Shown piece after piece: positions 20,040-30,811 of a stretch of 64,000 bases of DNA. Within the stretch, counting starts at the first letter, position 1, and each line of letters opens with the position of its first letter. This DNA is from an uncultured Lachnospiraceae bacterium (lineage in GTDB: Bacteria > Bacillota > Clostridia > Lachnospirales > Lachnospiraceae). Location of the stretch: the NCBI GenBank assembly GCA_945949085.1, contig CAMFDJ010000008.1, forward strand, positions 1-64,000, written 5' to 3'. Below the pieces are notes generated by a model. It had not been told where the DNA came from. It was given only the letters and a program-made list of their open reading frames with translations, and did not search any database. Position numbers and translations under genes: made by a program.

Positions 20040-20792
20040 ATGATACGTTTTATTTTAGTAGCACTTTTTGTCATCATTTTTCTGATCTTGAGCATTCCAC
20101 TGCTCGTGATCGAATGGATCATAGGGAAATTTAATATGCCACTGAAGGACAAGAGTAGTCTGGCGATTGTGACCTGGGCTTTTCGCGTGTGCCTCTTTTT
20201 ATCAGGTGTCAAAACTACTGTCATCGGCAAGGAAAATGTTCCAACAGATACCGCAGTACTCTACGTCGGCAATCACCGCAGCTATTTTGACACACTTCTG
20301 ACATACGATCAGGCAATCCGTCCGACCGGAAGCGTAGCCAAAATTGAAATGGAAAAAATCCCGCTTTTATCAAACTGGATGCGCAATCTGCACTGCACCT
20401 TCTTAGACAGAACAGATCTGAAAAAGGGACTTTTGACGATCAAAGAAAATATTGAACTGCTCAAAAGCGGCATTTCCGTAAATGTTTACCCGGAGGGTAC
20501 GCGAAACAAATCGCAGGATACACTGTTGCCATTTCATGACGGCAGTTTCAAGATGGCCGAAAAGAGCGGTTGTCCCATCGTACCGGTTACCATGAATGAC
20601 ACCAGTCAGATTTTTGAAGCACATTTGCCCAAGATCCAAAAGCAGCATATCATCGTCGAGTATGGAAAGCCAATCTACATGGCGCAGATGAGCCGCGAAG
20701 AGAAAAAAATGGTCAGCAAACAGGTACAGAATATCCTGACAGCAACCTATGAAAAAAATAAAGCGCTTGCTGCAGAAAAGAACAAGCGCTAA
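20040..20792 (+). CDS. plsC: 1-acyl-sn-glycerol-3-phosphate acyltransferase
   Basis: GNHRSYFD and YPEGTRNKS motifs. Confidence 0.9.
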   Translation: MIRFILVALFVIIFLILSIPLLVIEWIIGKFNMPLKDKSSLAIVTWAFRVCLFLSGVKTTVIGKENVPTDTAVLYVGNHRSYFDTLLTYDQAIRPTGSVAKIEMEKIPLLSNWMRNLHCTFLDRTDLKKGLLTIKENIELLKSGISVNVYPEGTRNKSQDTLLPFHDGSFKMAEKSGCPIVPVTMNDTSQIFEAHLPKIQKQHIIVEYGKPIYMAQMSREEKKMVSKQVQNILTATYEKNKALAAEKNKR

Positions 20793-20796
20793 AACG

Positions 20797-22221
20797 TTAC
20801 AACTGCTCAAGCAATGTTTCAAATGCCATGCCGTGGGAGGCCTTGAGCAAAATGGTATCTTCCGCACGCAGAATCTCATCCCTGCGCGCAAGAAAAGAAG
20901 CTTTGTCTGTAAAATAATACAGGGAAAGCTTATTTTTTTCATCCTGTGCCATCACACGATCGGCGCCCTCAAAAATATACCTCGCATTTTCGCCGATGCA
21001 GACAAGGACATCTGCCTTTGACAGAGCCGCATATTCGCCCACACTCCTGTGCAGTGCATCGGAATCCTCACCCAGTTCGAACATATCACCCAGCACGGCT
21101 ACTTTTCTGCCAAGTGCAAGCCCGAGCAGATCCAGCGCAGCGCGCATGGAAACGGGATTTGCGTTATAACAGTCATCTATGACCGTCAGCTCTCCCTTTT
21201 GCACAATATGGTTTCTGCCTCCGATGGCGCGCACCATGCGGATTCCCGTTTCGATTTCTTCCTTCGTCATACCAAGAAGCTGTGCCACCATAACGGCAGC
21301 CATTGCGTTTGATACCTGATGCGCCCCCGGCACTCCGATCTGCGCCCAAATGACACAGTCCTTTGTATGAATCCGACAATCCGTGCCAAATAATCCTCTG
21401 CTCACCACATCTGTCGCGTAACAGTCCTCACTGTCAAAAAAATATGGTTTTTTGCCATGTACCTGCGAGATTGTAATCAGCTTATCATCCGCACCGTTTA
21501 AAACAGCATACCCATCCTTGGAAAGTCCTTCAAATATTTCCGTCTTTGCCTTTAATATGCCATCCCTTGTCCCCAGATTTTCCAGGTGACATTGTCCGAT
21601 ATTGGTGATGACACAGATATCAGGTCTGGCAATCGCCGTCAGTCTGCTCATCTCACCGAAATCACTGATTCCCATTTCCACGACTGCTACCTCATGACAA
21701 TCCCGGATAGACAGTATTGTCAGCGGAAGACCAATCTCATTGTTCAGATTTCCCTCTGTTTTAAGCACCTGAAACTTGGCAGACAGGACACCTGCAATCA
21801 TCTCCTTTGTACTGGTCTTACCCACACTGCCGGTGATTCCGACCACCGGAATGGAAAGCCGGCTGCGGTAAAATGCAGCAATGTCTTTTAATGCCTGAAA
21901 GCTGTCTGAAACCTGTATGTAGCAGATCTCGTTCTGCGGGCCGAAATCCTCCTGCTGCAATGTGCGCTCCGCAATCACACAAAGCGCCCCTTTTTCCATC
22001 ACCTGTCTGACAAAGCTGTGACCGTCCACGCGTTCTCCCTTTGTGGCAATGAATACAAATCCCGGCTCTGCCTTTCTGGAATCAATGACTACACCCTCTG
22101 CCATGGAGGAAAGCTTCTCCTGCGGTCCATGATAAGTGCCGTGACAAGCTTCGATGATGTTGGAAAGTGTCATTTGTTTCATATTCTGTACACTCCTGTT
22201 TTTTGTTTTCTTTTCCTGCAT
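20797..22221 (-). CDS. murF: UDP-N-acetylmuramoyl-tripeptide--D-alanyl-D-alanine ligase
   Basis: GITGSVGKTSTKEMI, DDCYNANPVSMRAAL, LGDMFELGEDS. Confidence 0.95.
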   Translation of the reverse strand: MQEKKTKNRSVQNMKQMTLSNIIEACHGTYHGPQEKLSSMAEGVVIDSRKAEPGFVFIATKGERVDGHSFVRQVMEKGALCVIAERTLQQEDFGPQNEICYIQVSDSFQALKDIAAFYRSRLSIPVVGITGSVGKTSTKEMIAGVLSAKFQVLKTEGNLNNEIGLPLTILSIRDCHEVAVVEMGISDFGEMSRLTAIARPDICVITNIGQCHLENLGTRDGILKAKTEIFEGLSKDGYAVLNGADDKLITISQVHGKKPYFFDSEDCYATDVVSRGLFGTDCRIHTKDCVIWAQIGVPGAHQVSNAMAAVMVAQLLGMTKEEIETGIRMVRAIGGRNHIVQKGELTVIDDCYNANPVSMRAALDLLGLALGRKVAVLGDMFELGEDSDALHRSVGEYAALSKADVLVCIGENARYIFEGADRVMAQDEKNKLSLYYFTDKASFLARRDEILRAEDTILLKASHGMAFETLLEQL

Positions 22222-22310
22222 TTCATTTCCCAGGCAATGCTTCCTGACCGCTCCCTATGGCCATGTCTGCAACATTCCGAATGTATTTTTGCATTTTCCT
22301 GTGCCTGACT

Positions 22311-23375
22311 CTATTTTCTGAGGGACGCCTCGATAATCCACTCACACAGGCGATTGAAATCATATCCCAGCGCCTGTGCCTCCTGCGGCAGCAGTGAAGT
22401 TGGTGTCATACCCGGCAATGTATTGGCTTCCAGGCAGAACATCTCACCCTGTCCATTCATCATAAAATCTATTCTTGCATAGGACTCAATATGTAAAGCC
22501 TGATACGCCTTCTGTGCATATTCCTGCATTTTCTGCGTAAGCTCCTCGGAAAGTTCTGCCGGGCAGGTTTCCACTGTGCTGCCCGCCTGATACTTGTTTT
22601 TATAGTCATAAAAGCCCTGGAGCGGAGCAATCTCAATAATCGGCAAAGCCTTACCCTCTATGACGCCGACAGAAAACTCCCGTCCCTTGATATACTGCTC
22701 GATCACAACCTGATCATCATAGGCAAAAGCCTTTTGCACCGCCTCTTCACACTCTCCCCGGTTCTGCACGATATAAACACCTACGCTCGAGCCACCGTTG
22801 CATGCCTTTACCACTGCCGGATAAGTGAAATCCTCTGCAATCGCTTCTCCCTTGCGAATCGTGTACCCTTGCGGAGTCGGAATATCGTTTCCCACAAAAA
22901 TCTGCTTGGAAAGACCTTTGTCCATGGATATTGCTGCACCGAGAGGTCCTGTCCCTGTATATTTGATTCCCTCCAGGTCAAGTGCCGCCTGCACTCTGCC
23001 ATCTTCTCCGTTTGCACCATGCAAGCCCATGAACACCAGATCTGCCTGATGGCAGATATCCAATACATGCGGTCCGAAAAAGCCCATACCGCCCCGCATC
23101 TGCTTGATCTTTTCAATATCGGGATCTTCTTCCGTGATGGCACTGATCTGCGCCGCCCAATCACGTTCCACGGAAAAGATATCCTGATAATTTTCTTCGT
23201 CATAACCGAAAAAAACATCGAGCAAAACAACGCTGTGTCCATTTTGACACAATGCCTGATATACCATTTTGCCCGTAATGAGCGATACATCCCTCTCTGT
23301 ACTCGTTCCGCCTGCCAGAACCACTATTTTCATTTTGTTTCCTCGCTTCCTGTTATGATATTCAAAATCAGCCAC
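22311..23375 (-). CDS. ddl: D-alanine--D-alanine ligase
   Basis: LHGANGEDGRVQAALD, ARIDFMMN, CLEANTLPGMTPTSLLP; start probably at MKIVVLAGG. Confidence 0.95.
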   Translation of the reverse strand: MADFEYHNRKRGNKMKIVVLAGGTSTERDVSLITGKMVYQALCQNGHSVVLLDVFFGYDEENYQDIFSVERDWAAQISAITEEDPDIEKIKQMRGGMGFFGPHVLDICHQADLVFMGLHGANGEDGRVQAALDLEGIKYTGTGPLGAAISMDKGLSKQIFVGNDIPTPQGYTIRKGEAIAEDFTYPAVVKACNGGSSVGVYIVQNRGECEEAVQKAFAYDDQVVIEQYIKGREFSVGVIEGKALPIIEIAPLQGFYDYKNKYQAGSTVETCPAELSEELTQKMQEYAQKAYQALHIESYARIDFMMNGQGEMFCLEANTLPGMTPTSLLPQEAQALGYDFNRLCEWIIEASLRK

Positions 23376-24817
23376 ATAGCCGATCTGCTTTCGTCCTGCA
23401 TATCTGCAAGCTGCGTATCATGCATCAGATAATGCATCTGCTGCCTGCACACCGTCACGTACTCCTGTCCAACCACAGTATAGTCTGCGATTGCAAGACG
23501 AATGGCATGCTGCCTGATCATTTGCCGGCGCATGCGTTCCCATTCCTCTTTCTGCGCGTCTGTCAATTCTTTGCCCGTCACAGCCTGCATCCATGCACTT
23601 CCTGTCGTAAGACCATATGCGCCCACAGCTGCTTCATCCAGATAACCGGCACACTCTGCCACGAAATCTGTCATCATCTCCTCACAGATTGCATAATCCA
23701 CAGTGCGCTCCGTCGTCAGATAGAAAAAGGATGCCAGAAACAGGCGATAAGAAAAATCTGCCTCTGCCGCAAAAACATCGATAGCAGCGATATCGCTCTT
23801 TGGATCCTGATCTGCTTTCTGCCGGATGTCACGATACACTTTTTTTACCTGATTATGATATGTTGCATTTCCCGTTGCTCTGTACAGCGCTGCTGATGCC
23901 ATATAGGAATATGACTCATCTCCTGTATCCTGCGCTGCCAGGGCAGCCTGCTGATAAGCTTTGCGACTCGTCTGCAGACATTGTCTGCAAAGTGCTGCGT
24001 CTTTCTCCTGTATCACAGATGCAAAATGAGCAAGGCAGGTACTGATCAGGTAGTTCTCGCCGGCAGACAGAACATCTTTCCGTTTGTCTGCTTCGTCCTT
24101 CCAGACGGCAAGATAGGATGCCTCCTCACAAAGTCTCTGCAAGATGATCTCATCAAACGCATCCGGCACGAGCTGATAGGAAATGCTCATCTGCAAAAAT
24201 CCATACAGGGAATCCTCCGTCGGCTCCTTGCCCGCATTTTCAAAATAGACCGCCGGCTCTTTTTCCAAAAAAAGCTGTCGAAGCTGCCCGATGACCCTTT
24301 CATCATAGTCTTCTGTGATCTCGAAGTCATACGATCTGCCGATCACCGGCATTTGTATGTAATAAGTGCCCGGCTCTGTCACGCTACTGAAATCTCCTCT
24401 GTACACAGAATGTGCAAGCAGCGGATCATCTTCTGTCTGCATGATTCTGCCTGCAAAAACAAGCTTCCCGCTGTCTCTCTCATATACCGAGAACTCTCCC
24501 TGCAGATTCTCCCCACAAAAAAACGCCTGTTTGCCGTCCTGCGACCCATATCCCTGCACATCTATATAAATATGTGAATCCATCTGCGGTTTGACAAAGT
24601 TCTTTTTGTAGGCCTCTTCTCCCACAAAGCCTTCCATATCCTGCCGAAGCATTTCCAGGTCTTCTTCACCCTGCCCGGCACTCTCTTCCTCGCGCAGCGT
24701 CTGTCTCTGCCCATTACCGGGAAAAAAGCTGCATCCGGTCACAAAAAAGCTGACCAGCAATATTGCGAGAAGAGGTAGTAGTCTCTTTTGTGCTTTCAAA
24801 AAATTACCTCCATACAC
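23330..24817 (-). CDS. Lipoprotein with GH9-type N-terminal Ig-like (CelD_N) domain and degenerate GH9-like helical region
   Basis: Lipobox FVTGCSF; GENLQGEFSVYERDSGKLVFAG...TEPGTYYIQMP. Confidence 0.65.
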   Translation of the reverse strand: MYGGNFLKAQKRLLPLLAILLVSFFVTGCSFFPGNGQRQTLREEESAGQGEEDLEMLRQDMEGFVGEEAYKKNFVKPQMDSHIYIDVQGYGSQDGKQAFFCGENLQGEFSVYERDSGKLVFAGRIMQTEDDPLLAHSVYRGDFSSVTEPGTYYIQMPVIGRSYDFEITEDYDERVIGQLRQLFLEKEPAVYFENAGKEPTEDSLYGFLQMSISYQLVPDAFDEIILQRLCEEASYLAVWKDEADKRKDVLSAGENYLISTCLAHFASVIQEKDAALCRQCLQTSRKAYQQAALAAQDTGDESYSYMASAALYRATGNATYHNQVKKVYRDIRQKADQDPKSDIAAIDVFAAEADFSYRLFLASFFYLTTERTVDYAICEEMMTDFVAECAGYLDEAAVGAYGLTTGSAWMQAVTGKELTDAQKEEWERMRRQMIRQHAIRLAIADYTVVGQEYVTVCRQQMHYLMHDTQLADMQDESRSAMWLILNIITGSEETK

Positions 24818-24908
24818 GATTTCAATTATACTCTACGTGCCATGACAGGTAAAGTGTTAAATCTTTATCTTTCGCTTAAAACAGCATCTTTGTTCATATG
24901 TCGGATCA

Positions 24909-25760
24909 TCACTCCATCAGTTCCATCGGATCGACAGGCTGCCCATCTTTTTCTATTTTCAGATAGACATGCGTTCCTTCCACCGCATAATATTTTGTGA
25001 CCGGAGCCACCTTGGCAATCACCTGACCTCTGGCAACCGTATCTCCTTTGGCCACTTCCAGGTCATCCAGTTGCCCATAGGTTACTTCATAGCCGTCTCC
25101 CAGATTCATTTTTACATATTGCCCGATCAGCACATCAGAACCGATTTCCGTGACTTGTCCCTTCGCACAGGCACTGACATTGTCACCCTCCTGCGCACTG
25201 ATATAGATTGCCGGATTATAGCGGTATTGCTGCAGTGTTTCAAAGAAAATACTTTTATCCATGCTGTATCCAAGGATCACATCACCGTTCACCGGCCATC
25301 CACAGCCATCCTCCGGCGCAAAATGCAGAGATGCGTCAGGCACAAGAGTCTCCGGTGTCTGCAATGTTTCTTCCTCGTGCATGACCGCCTCATTTCCTGC
25401 AGGTACAATCTCCGCCTGCCCGGTCATTGCCTTTTCTCTCTCAAGCTGCGCGGTGAGTTTTCCGGCAGGAGACGGATTGACTACATCCGATCCGCTTGCC
25501 CGCGCAAGCTCCTGCGCTGCTCCCGCATCTGCTCCGATACCATCCGACGGCAATCCCTGCGCTTCTTCATTTTGCCCTGTCGCATTGTCAAGCGCCCCAT
25601 CAAGCTGTGACAGATCCACAGAATAATCACCGGACTGTTTCATGGCAGAATTTGCATACAAAGCAGATAGCAGACATCCGAGTGCGATCACAGCCGTAGA
25701 AAAAATAATACCCTTCTTTTGTTTTTTATTCTGATTCCACATATTCATCACCTCAGACAT
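24909..25760 (-). CDS. M23-family (LytM) protein, SpoIIQ-like
   Basis: N-terminal TM helix; degenerate LytM region NVSACAKGQVTEIGSDVLIGQYVKMNLGDGYEVTYGQL. Confidence 0.75.
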   Translation of the reverse strand: MSEVMNMWNQNKKQKKGIIFSTAVIALGCLLSALYANSAMKQSGDYSVDLSQLDGALDNATGQNEEAQGLPSDGIGADAGAAQELARASGSDVVNPSPAGKLTAQLEREKAMTGQAEIVPAGNEAVMHEEETLQTPETLVPDASLHFAPEDGCGWPVNGDVILGYSMDKSIFFETLQQYRYNPAIYISAQEGDNVSACAKGQVTEIGSDVLIGQYVKMNLGDGYEVTYGQLDDLEVAKGDTVARGQVIAKVAPVTKYYAVEGTHVYLKIEKDGQPVDPMELME

Positions 25761-25783
25761 ATTGTTGCCCGAAATGCTATGTG

Positions 25784-26761
25784 TTATTCGATTCTTTCAA
25801 AAGTTATTTCATCATCAAAATAATGCAGTATTTCCTGAAAATCATCCCCGTTTTTTGCAAGTTCATTTGCATAATACTGATCAAATCCAAAGCCATGGCC
25901 GATGCCTTTGACAGTAAAGCAATACTTTCCCTTATCTTGTTCCCATGTAAAATTAGCAGAGGGTAATCCGAACTCCACGCGAAATTTTTCGCCGCTCACC
26001 CAGACTCCGTTGCGCTCAATCCACTCCACATATCCCTGCTCATCGCGCCTCGCCTCACCGAGCGTGCCTGTCTTTTCCTTCCTAATCTTTACCTTTGTCA
26101 TATAGTCTTTGGCTGCAAGATTACCGGGGCATGAAACACCTTGCCTGCCGCTGTCAAGGTGTGTTCTGGTCATGCCGCTGCTCATCGCATGATAGCTCAT
26201 GCAGAAGATTTCCCCGTCTTTTTGCATCACGATACCTCTGGTGTCAAGAACAGCCTGCAGCATACGGATCATAGAGTCTTCGCTTTCTTTTTTTACCCCC
26301 TCGTTTCCCGTAATTGTTTCTGACGGTTTTGTTTCACTCCATGCAGACGCTCTGTCTGATTGTTTCCCCGCCCATAACCGGCTGCGCAAAATAACGGCCT
26401 GCGCCTTTAATGTCTCTGCTTCATAAGAAGTATCGATGCTTCGGGAAAGCACTTTCAATACATACAGTTCCACCCAGCTTTCCTCGTCCTTACAGCACTG
26501 ATATAGCTCCCGATATAGGTTTTCCGTCTGTGAAAATGTTCCATCCGTCCGGACATGCTCCTCTTTCTCCTTATTTTCCTCTTTCTGTTCTCCTGCCAGC
26601 ATCGTTTCCCGGTTCATTGCCTCTTCGGCTGGCTGATTCTGTATTCTCATTCCCATCACTGCCGTCAGCAGTATCAAAAAAAGGATTCCTGCCAATATCT
26701 TCTTTTCCGGTAAAATACGATCACCTGATCTCACATAGCTTCTCCTATATGTATGTCCCAT
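25784..26761 (-). CDS. spoIID: SpoIID/LytB domain protein
   Basis: SYEAETLKAQAVILRSRL; GIGHGFGFDQYYANELAKNG. Confidence 0.85.
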   Translation of the reverse strand: MGHTYRRSYVRSGDRILPEKKILAGILFLILLTAVMGMRIQNQPAEEAMNRETMLAGEQKEENKEKEEHVRTDGTFSQTENLYRELYQCCKDEESWVELYVLKVLSRSIDTSYEAETLKAQAVILRSRLWAGKQSDRASAWSETKPSETITGNEGVKKESEDSMIRMLQAVLDTRGIVMQKDGEIFCMSYHAMSSGMTRTHLDSGRQGVSCPGNLAAKDYMTKVKIRKEKTGTLGEARRDEQGYVEWIERNGVWVSGEKFRVEFGLPSANFTWEQDKGKYCFTVKGIGHGFGFDQYYANELAKNGDDFQEILHYFDDEITFERIE

Positions 26762-26800
26762 TCCGAAGTGATAGAACCATCCGGATCCTCGGACAAAATA

Positions 26801-26836
26801 AAGAGCTGCACACCGTTTTACGGTGTAGCAGCTCTT
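26801..26836 (-). terminator. Terminator downstream of the large GH10 gene
   Basis: AAGAGCTGCACACCGTTTTACGGTGTAGCAGCTCTT hairpin followed by TATTTTG on minus strand. Confidence 0.7.
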
Positions 26837-26857
26837 CTCTCATTTGCTTTTATAAAC

Positions 26858-29800
26858 TTATTTTATTGTTGCTTTCTTGCTGAGTCCCTTTGCTGTGAGA
26901 AGCTTTTTATATGCTTTCTTCTTAGCCTTCGGTACTGTTACTTTCACATTAGACTTAACACCCTTGAATGCGCTCTTTCCAACTCTGCTGTTATTGAGCT
27001 TAGTTGTCTTGATCCTAATCGTACCAAGCTTCTTGCATCCATAGAAAGCGCTCTTTCCAATCTTAGTAACCTTCGCAGGAATCGTAATCTTTGTCAGAGA
27101 AGTACATTTGTAGAATGCTTTGTCTGAAATTGTGGTTACATTAGCACCCATGGAAACTGTTTTTAATTTTGTACATCCGCTGAATGCTTCCTTGCCGATC
27201 GATGTGATGTTCTTTCCAACAGTTACCTTAGTCAGCTTCTTATTGTTCTTGAATGCCTTCGGTGCAATGGAAGTAACTTTATAAGTAACACCGTCTTTCA
27301 CAATGGTAGCCGGAATCTTCACGGAAGTGGCTTTCTTGTTTGCAGACTTTGTGTATGCTACAGTCGGGTTCTTCACATCATCACTTGTCACCTTATAAGA
27401 TGCCTTTGTCTGTGTATCGCTCCATACAGTTCCATTTTTAGCCGGTGCAGGTGCTGCAGGCTCTTCCGGTTTGCTTGGCTCTTCCGGTTTACTTGGCTCT
27501 TCTTTTTGTGCATCCTTGTAAGTTGCAGTTATCTTTACATTCTTTGCAGGCATAACAAAGGTTGTAGTCTCTTTTGCAGCATCAGCCAGCTTAACTGTAT
27601 CGCCTTCTACTACCCACTTGTCAAACACTTTACCTGAAGTTGCCTTGTCTGCCTTAATTGTAACCTTTGCACTTGCTTTGTAAAGCGCACTGCCTGTTCC
27701 GTTGATTACAGTTGCCTTGTAGGTAACAGGGATAACGTCTTCCTTATCTTCAGGGATCTCACCTGCAATCAGTTTGGCTGAACCAAATACTGACGGATTA
27801 GACCAACCGTTTCCGCTTGCGTCAAACAGATTGCGTGTACCAATACGTCCGCCATTCTTACCATCATTGATCTGAACATCCAGACCGATGATTGCATCAG
27901 CTGCTGCGTCTAACGATGTCCACTTGATTGCAGCATAGATGACATAGCCATCCTCTGTTGTCTGTGCAATTGATTTGATATTTTCTTCTTTACATGTTGT
28001 ACCGTTGTAAGACTTCTGGTTCTGATAATTGACACGATACTGCTTATCATTGTCGTCATAAGAACCGGCCTTTTCATTGCATTCGTCAATAAAGATTTCA
28101 ACGGAATCCTGCTCATGCGTTGCTGAAGCAGTTGCGTCGAGTGACGGATCCACTACATCTACTCTGACATAAAGATTATGTTCATCCCAGAGGATTTTTG
28201 CTTTCGCTGTTGCTTCCGGTTCGCTGCCCTTAATATCAAGAGATACCGCATCGGTTGTATCCCATTCTGCGCTGTTGATTGAAACAGGCGATCCCTTCTT
28301 AACCGGCAATACCTTTGCAGACAGCTTCAGTGCACCGTAATAGAGATTTGATTTCTCCTGATTGCCCGTTGTATCAGACCAGGAAGCCTCTTTGCCATCA
28401 TTTACAACCTTGACATCAAACAGCATTGTCTCAGGCAATTTGTCACCCTCAGCCGGAGTGATTGTGACATATGCCTCATATCCGTCATCTGTTGCAATTG
28501 CATCAGCTCTGGAGATCTCAATCACCTTGATATTGTCACCTGTATTACGTGTTCCGACAAGGTCATAATAAACCTTGATTGCATCATCTGCACTATATGT
28601 TGCGTCTTTTACGCTGATTTTTACTTTTAACGCATTATCATTCCAAGCTGTCTTGAAAGAAACTTCTGTTGCGTCAGCCTTAAAGCTTTCCTCCAAAGCA
28701 TCGCCTGTTCCCTTTGCATTCACTGCCTTTGCATCCTTTGTTACAGGAGGCTCTGCAGGGAGCTTGCCTGGATCTACAAATGCCCAATATGCAGGCTTTG
28801 CAGCATATGTCTTATCAAACAGAAGCGGACAAACTTTGTGCTTGCCGTCTGCGCCGCCACCGGCACCATTGAAATCATTCAGCCATGAATTGCCATCATC
28901 TGTTCCCCAGAAAGTAATCGCTGTTACCTTTACATCTGAAGTCTTATTAAATGCAAGGATAGAGTTGTAATATCCCAAATAACGGTATGCCTGTTTTGCA
29001 TATTCTACATCATGGAATTTTCCATCATAATCATCTGAGCCCTTCATGTCGAGCTCTGTAAGCTGAATTTCCTCTACACCTGTTGCAGCATATGATTTTA
29101 ATGCATTCTCAAACTCTTCAAACGAAGGATAGTTGATGTTGTAATGTCCCTGCATGCCGATACCGTCGATTCTGGCTCCTTCTGTGGCTTTGATATCTTT
29201 CACAAGCTCGCAGATATAACCGCATTTTGCAGGTGTTGTATCATTATAATCGTTGTAGAAAAGTTTTACATTTTCAGGCGCATACTTGTTTGCATAAATA
29301 AATGCATTCTTGATATATTCATCGCTTCCGTCATATACCTTTGCCCAGTCAGTTCCCAAACGGATACCCGGATTCTGGCTGTCGTCATTTGCCTGTTCGT
29401 TTACTACATCCCATGCGTAGATCAAATCTTTATACGGACTGTCTTCGCCATAATAATGCTCCATAACAAGCTTGATATACTGCTCTAAACGAGCATTCAT
29501 TTTAGCTTTATCAAGGTACGGTTTTTCCGTATCAAAGTCTTCGTGGAAGAACTTGGCAGGTGTCTGAGAATGCCATACCAGCACATGTCCTCTTAACTTA
29601 ATCCAATCTTTTTCCTGCTTGCCTGCATTATATTTTAACAATTCATCGGCAACCGCATCACCCTGTGAAAAGTCAAGTGCTACTATTTCGTTTCCACTGA
29701 CAGTCGCATTGCCCAGGAAAGAATCAGGTTTCATTTCATTTTCACAGGTTACACTGTTGAAATGATGTGTCACCAGCTTCAATCTCTCCTCATCCTTTAA

Positions 29801-30811
29801 TGCAGAGAAAGGAACACAAGTACCTGCAATCAGTCCGTTTTCACCAAGTGCATCGCGAACCGGTTTTAAAGATGTGTCAACTTTCTTTTCAACAGGCGCT
29901 TCATTATCTCTCAATACGAAGGTAACGCTCTTGAGCGTTATGCTTAATCCGGCCTCGGCCAAAGACATGAGACCGATAGACTTAATGGTAAGCCCCTCTA
30001 AATTATTCTTTGTATAGCTGTTGTTTCCATATGTAACATCCTTTTCGCTGCCGATCTCATATCCGCCAACCTTCTCGAATACTTTCACAGCTAAAGAACT
30101 TGATACATCTTCTTTAACATTGAATGTTACTGACTCCAGACGTTTCTGTATCGCTTCCGGCACCTCAAAGCGAACCTCCTCGTACTGTTTCTTGTAATTA
30201 ATTTCTGCCTCATTACCGGAAACTGTATACTCGGCATCATTTGTAACAAACGAATTATTCAGCTCACTTACCGTAAAAGTAACGGGACCTGAAGGATACT
30301 GATCGTTCATTTCAAACGTGACACTCTCAAGTGTGATATCCAATGTACCGTCTTTCAGGGACATCAGACCAAATGATTTTACGCCGACACCTTCCAGATT
30401 ACCTTTTCTATATACATTTGTACCATAATCGACATCTTTTTCGCTGCCGATTTCGTATCCGCCAACCTCTTCGAATACTTTCACAGCCAAAGATGTTGCT
30501 GATCCTGCTTCCTTTATATTGCACGTGATCTTCTCAACGCGGCCTACCAGTGATTCAGGCACAGCATAACGGACCTCTTCGTACTGCTTTCCATAAGAAA
30601 TTTTGGCACAGTTGTCAGAAATTGTAATGGTAGCATTGTTTGAGCAAAATGAGTTTTCCAAATCAACAATGCTGTATTCTTTGGTTTCAACTACATCTGC
30701 CGCTTTTGCTTCCACAGAACCGGACAATCCATCTGCGCCAAAAGCATTGCCCGTCAGCACCATTGCCGAACTGAGCAACAGGCATAAAGCCCTTTTGAAT
30801 TTTCCTTTCAT
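26858..30811 (-). CDS. Multimodular secreted endo-1,4-beta-xylanase: two tandem N-terminal CBM-like modules, GH10, two CBM9-like modules, InlB B-type repeat, Pro-rich linker, BspA-type LRR_5
   Basis: WDVVNEQAND and LTELDMKG GH10 catalytic motifs; HEQDSVEIFIDECN (CBM9); PEEPSKPEEP linker; C-terminal leucine-rich repeats. Confidence 0.9.
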   Translation of the reverse strand: MKGKFKRALCLLLSSAMVLTGNAFGADGLSGSVEAKAADVVETKEYSIVDLENSFCSNNATITISDNCAKISYGKQYEEVRYAVPESLVGRVEKITCNIKEAGSATSLAVKVFEEVGGYEIGSEKDVDYGTNVYRKGNLEGVGVKSFGLMSLKDGTLDITLESVTFEMNDQYPSGPVTFTVSELNNSFVTNDAEYTVSGNEAEINYKKQYEEVRFEVPEAIQKRLESVTFNVKEDVSSSLAVKVFEKVGGYEIGSEKDVTYGNNSYTKNNLEGLTIKSIGLMSLAEAGLSITLKSVTFVLRDNEAPVEKKVDTSLKPVRDALGENGLIAGTCVPFSALKDEERLKLVTHHFNSVTCENEMKPDSFLGNATVSGNEIVALDFSQGDAVADELLKYNAGKQEKDWIKLRGHVLVWHSQTPAKFFHEDFDTEKPYLDKAKMNARLEQYIKLVMEHYYGEDSPYKDLIYAWDVVNEQANDDSQNPGIRLGTDWAKVYDGSDEYIKNAFIYANKYAPENVKLFYNDYNDTTPAKCGYICELVKDIKATEGARIDGIGMQGHYNINYPSFEEFENALKSYAATGVEEIQLTELDMKGSDDYDGKFHDVEYAKQAYRYLGYYNSILAFNKTSDVKVTAITFWGTDDGNSWLNDFNGAGGGADGKHKVCPLLFDKTYAAKPAYWAFVDPGKLPAEPPVTKDAKAVNAKGTGDALEESFKADATEVSFKTAWNDNALKVKISVKDATYSADDAIKVYYDLVGTRNTGDNIKVIEISRADAIATDDGYEAYVTITPAEGDKLPETMLFDVKVVNDGKEASWSDTTGNQEKSNLYYGALKLSAKVLPVKKGSPVSINSAEWDTTDAVSLDIKGSEPEATAKAKILWDEHNLYVRVDVVDPSLDATASATHEQDSVEIFIDECNEKAGSYDDNDKQYRVNYQNQKSYNGTTCKEENIKSIAQTTEDGYVIYAAIKWTSLDAAADAIIGLDVQINDGKNGGRIGTRNLFDASGNGWSNPSVFGSAKLIAGEIPEDKEDVIPVTYKATVINGTGSALYKASAKVTIKADKATSGKVFDKWVVEGDTVKLADAAKETTTFVMPAKNVKITATYKDAQKEEPSKPEEPSKPEEPAAPAPAKNGTVWSDTQTKASYKVTSDDVKNPTVAYTKSANKKATSVKIPATIVKDGVTYKVTSIAPKAFKNNKKLTKVTVGKNITSIGKEAFSGCTKLKTVSMGANVTTISDKAFYKCTSLTKITIPAKVTKIGKSAFYGCKKLGTIRIKTTKLNNSRVGKSAFKGVKSNVKVTVPKAKKKAYKKLLTAKGLSKKATIK

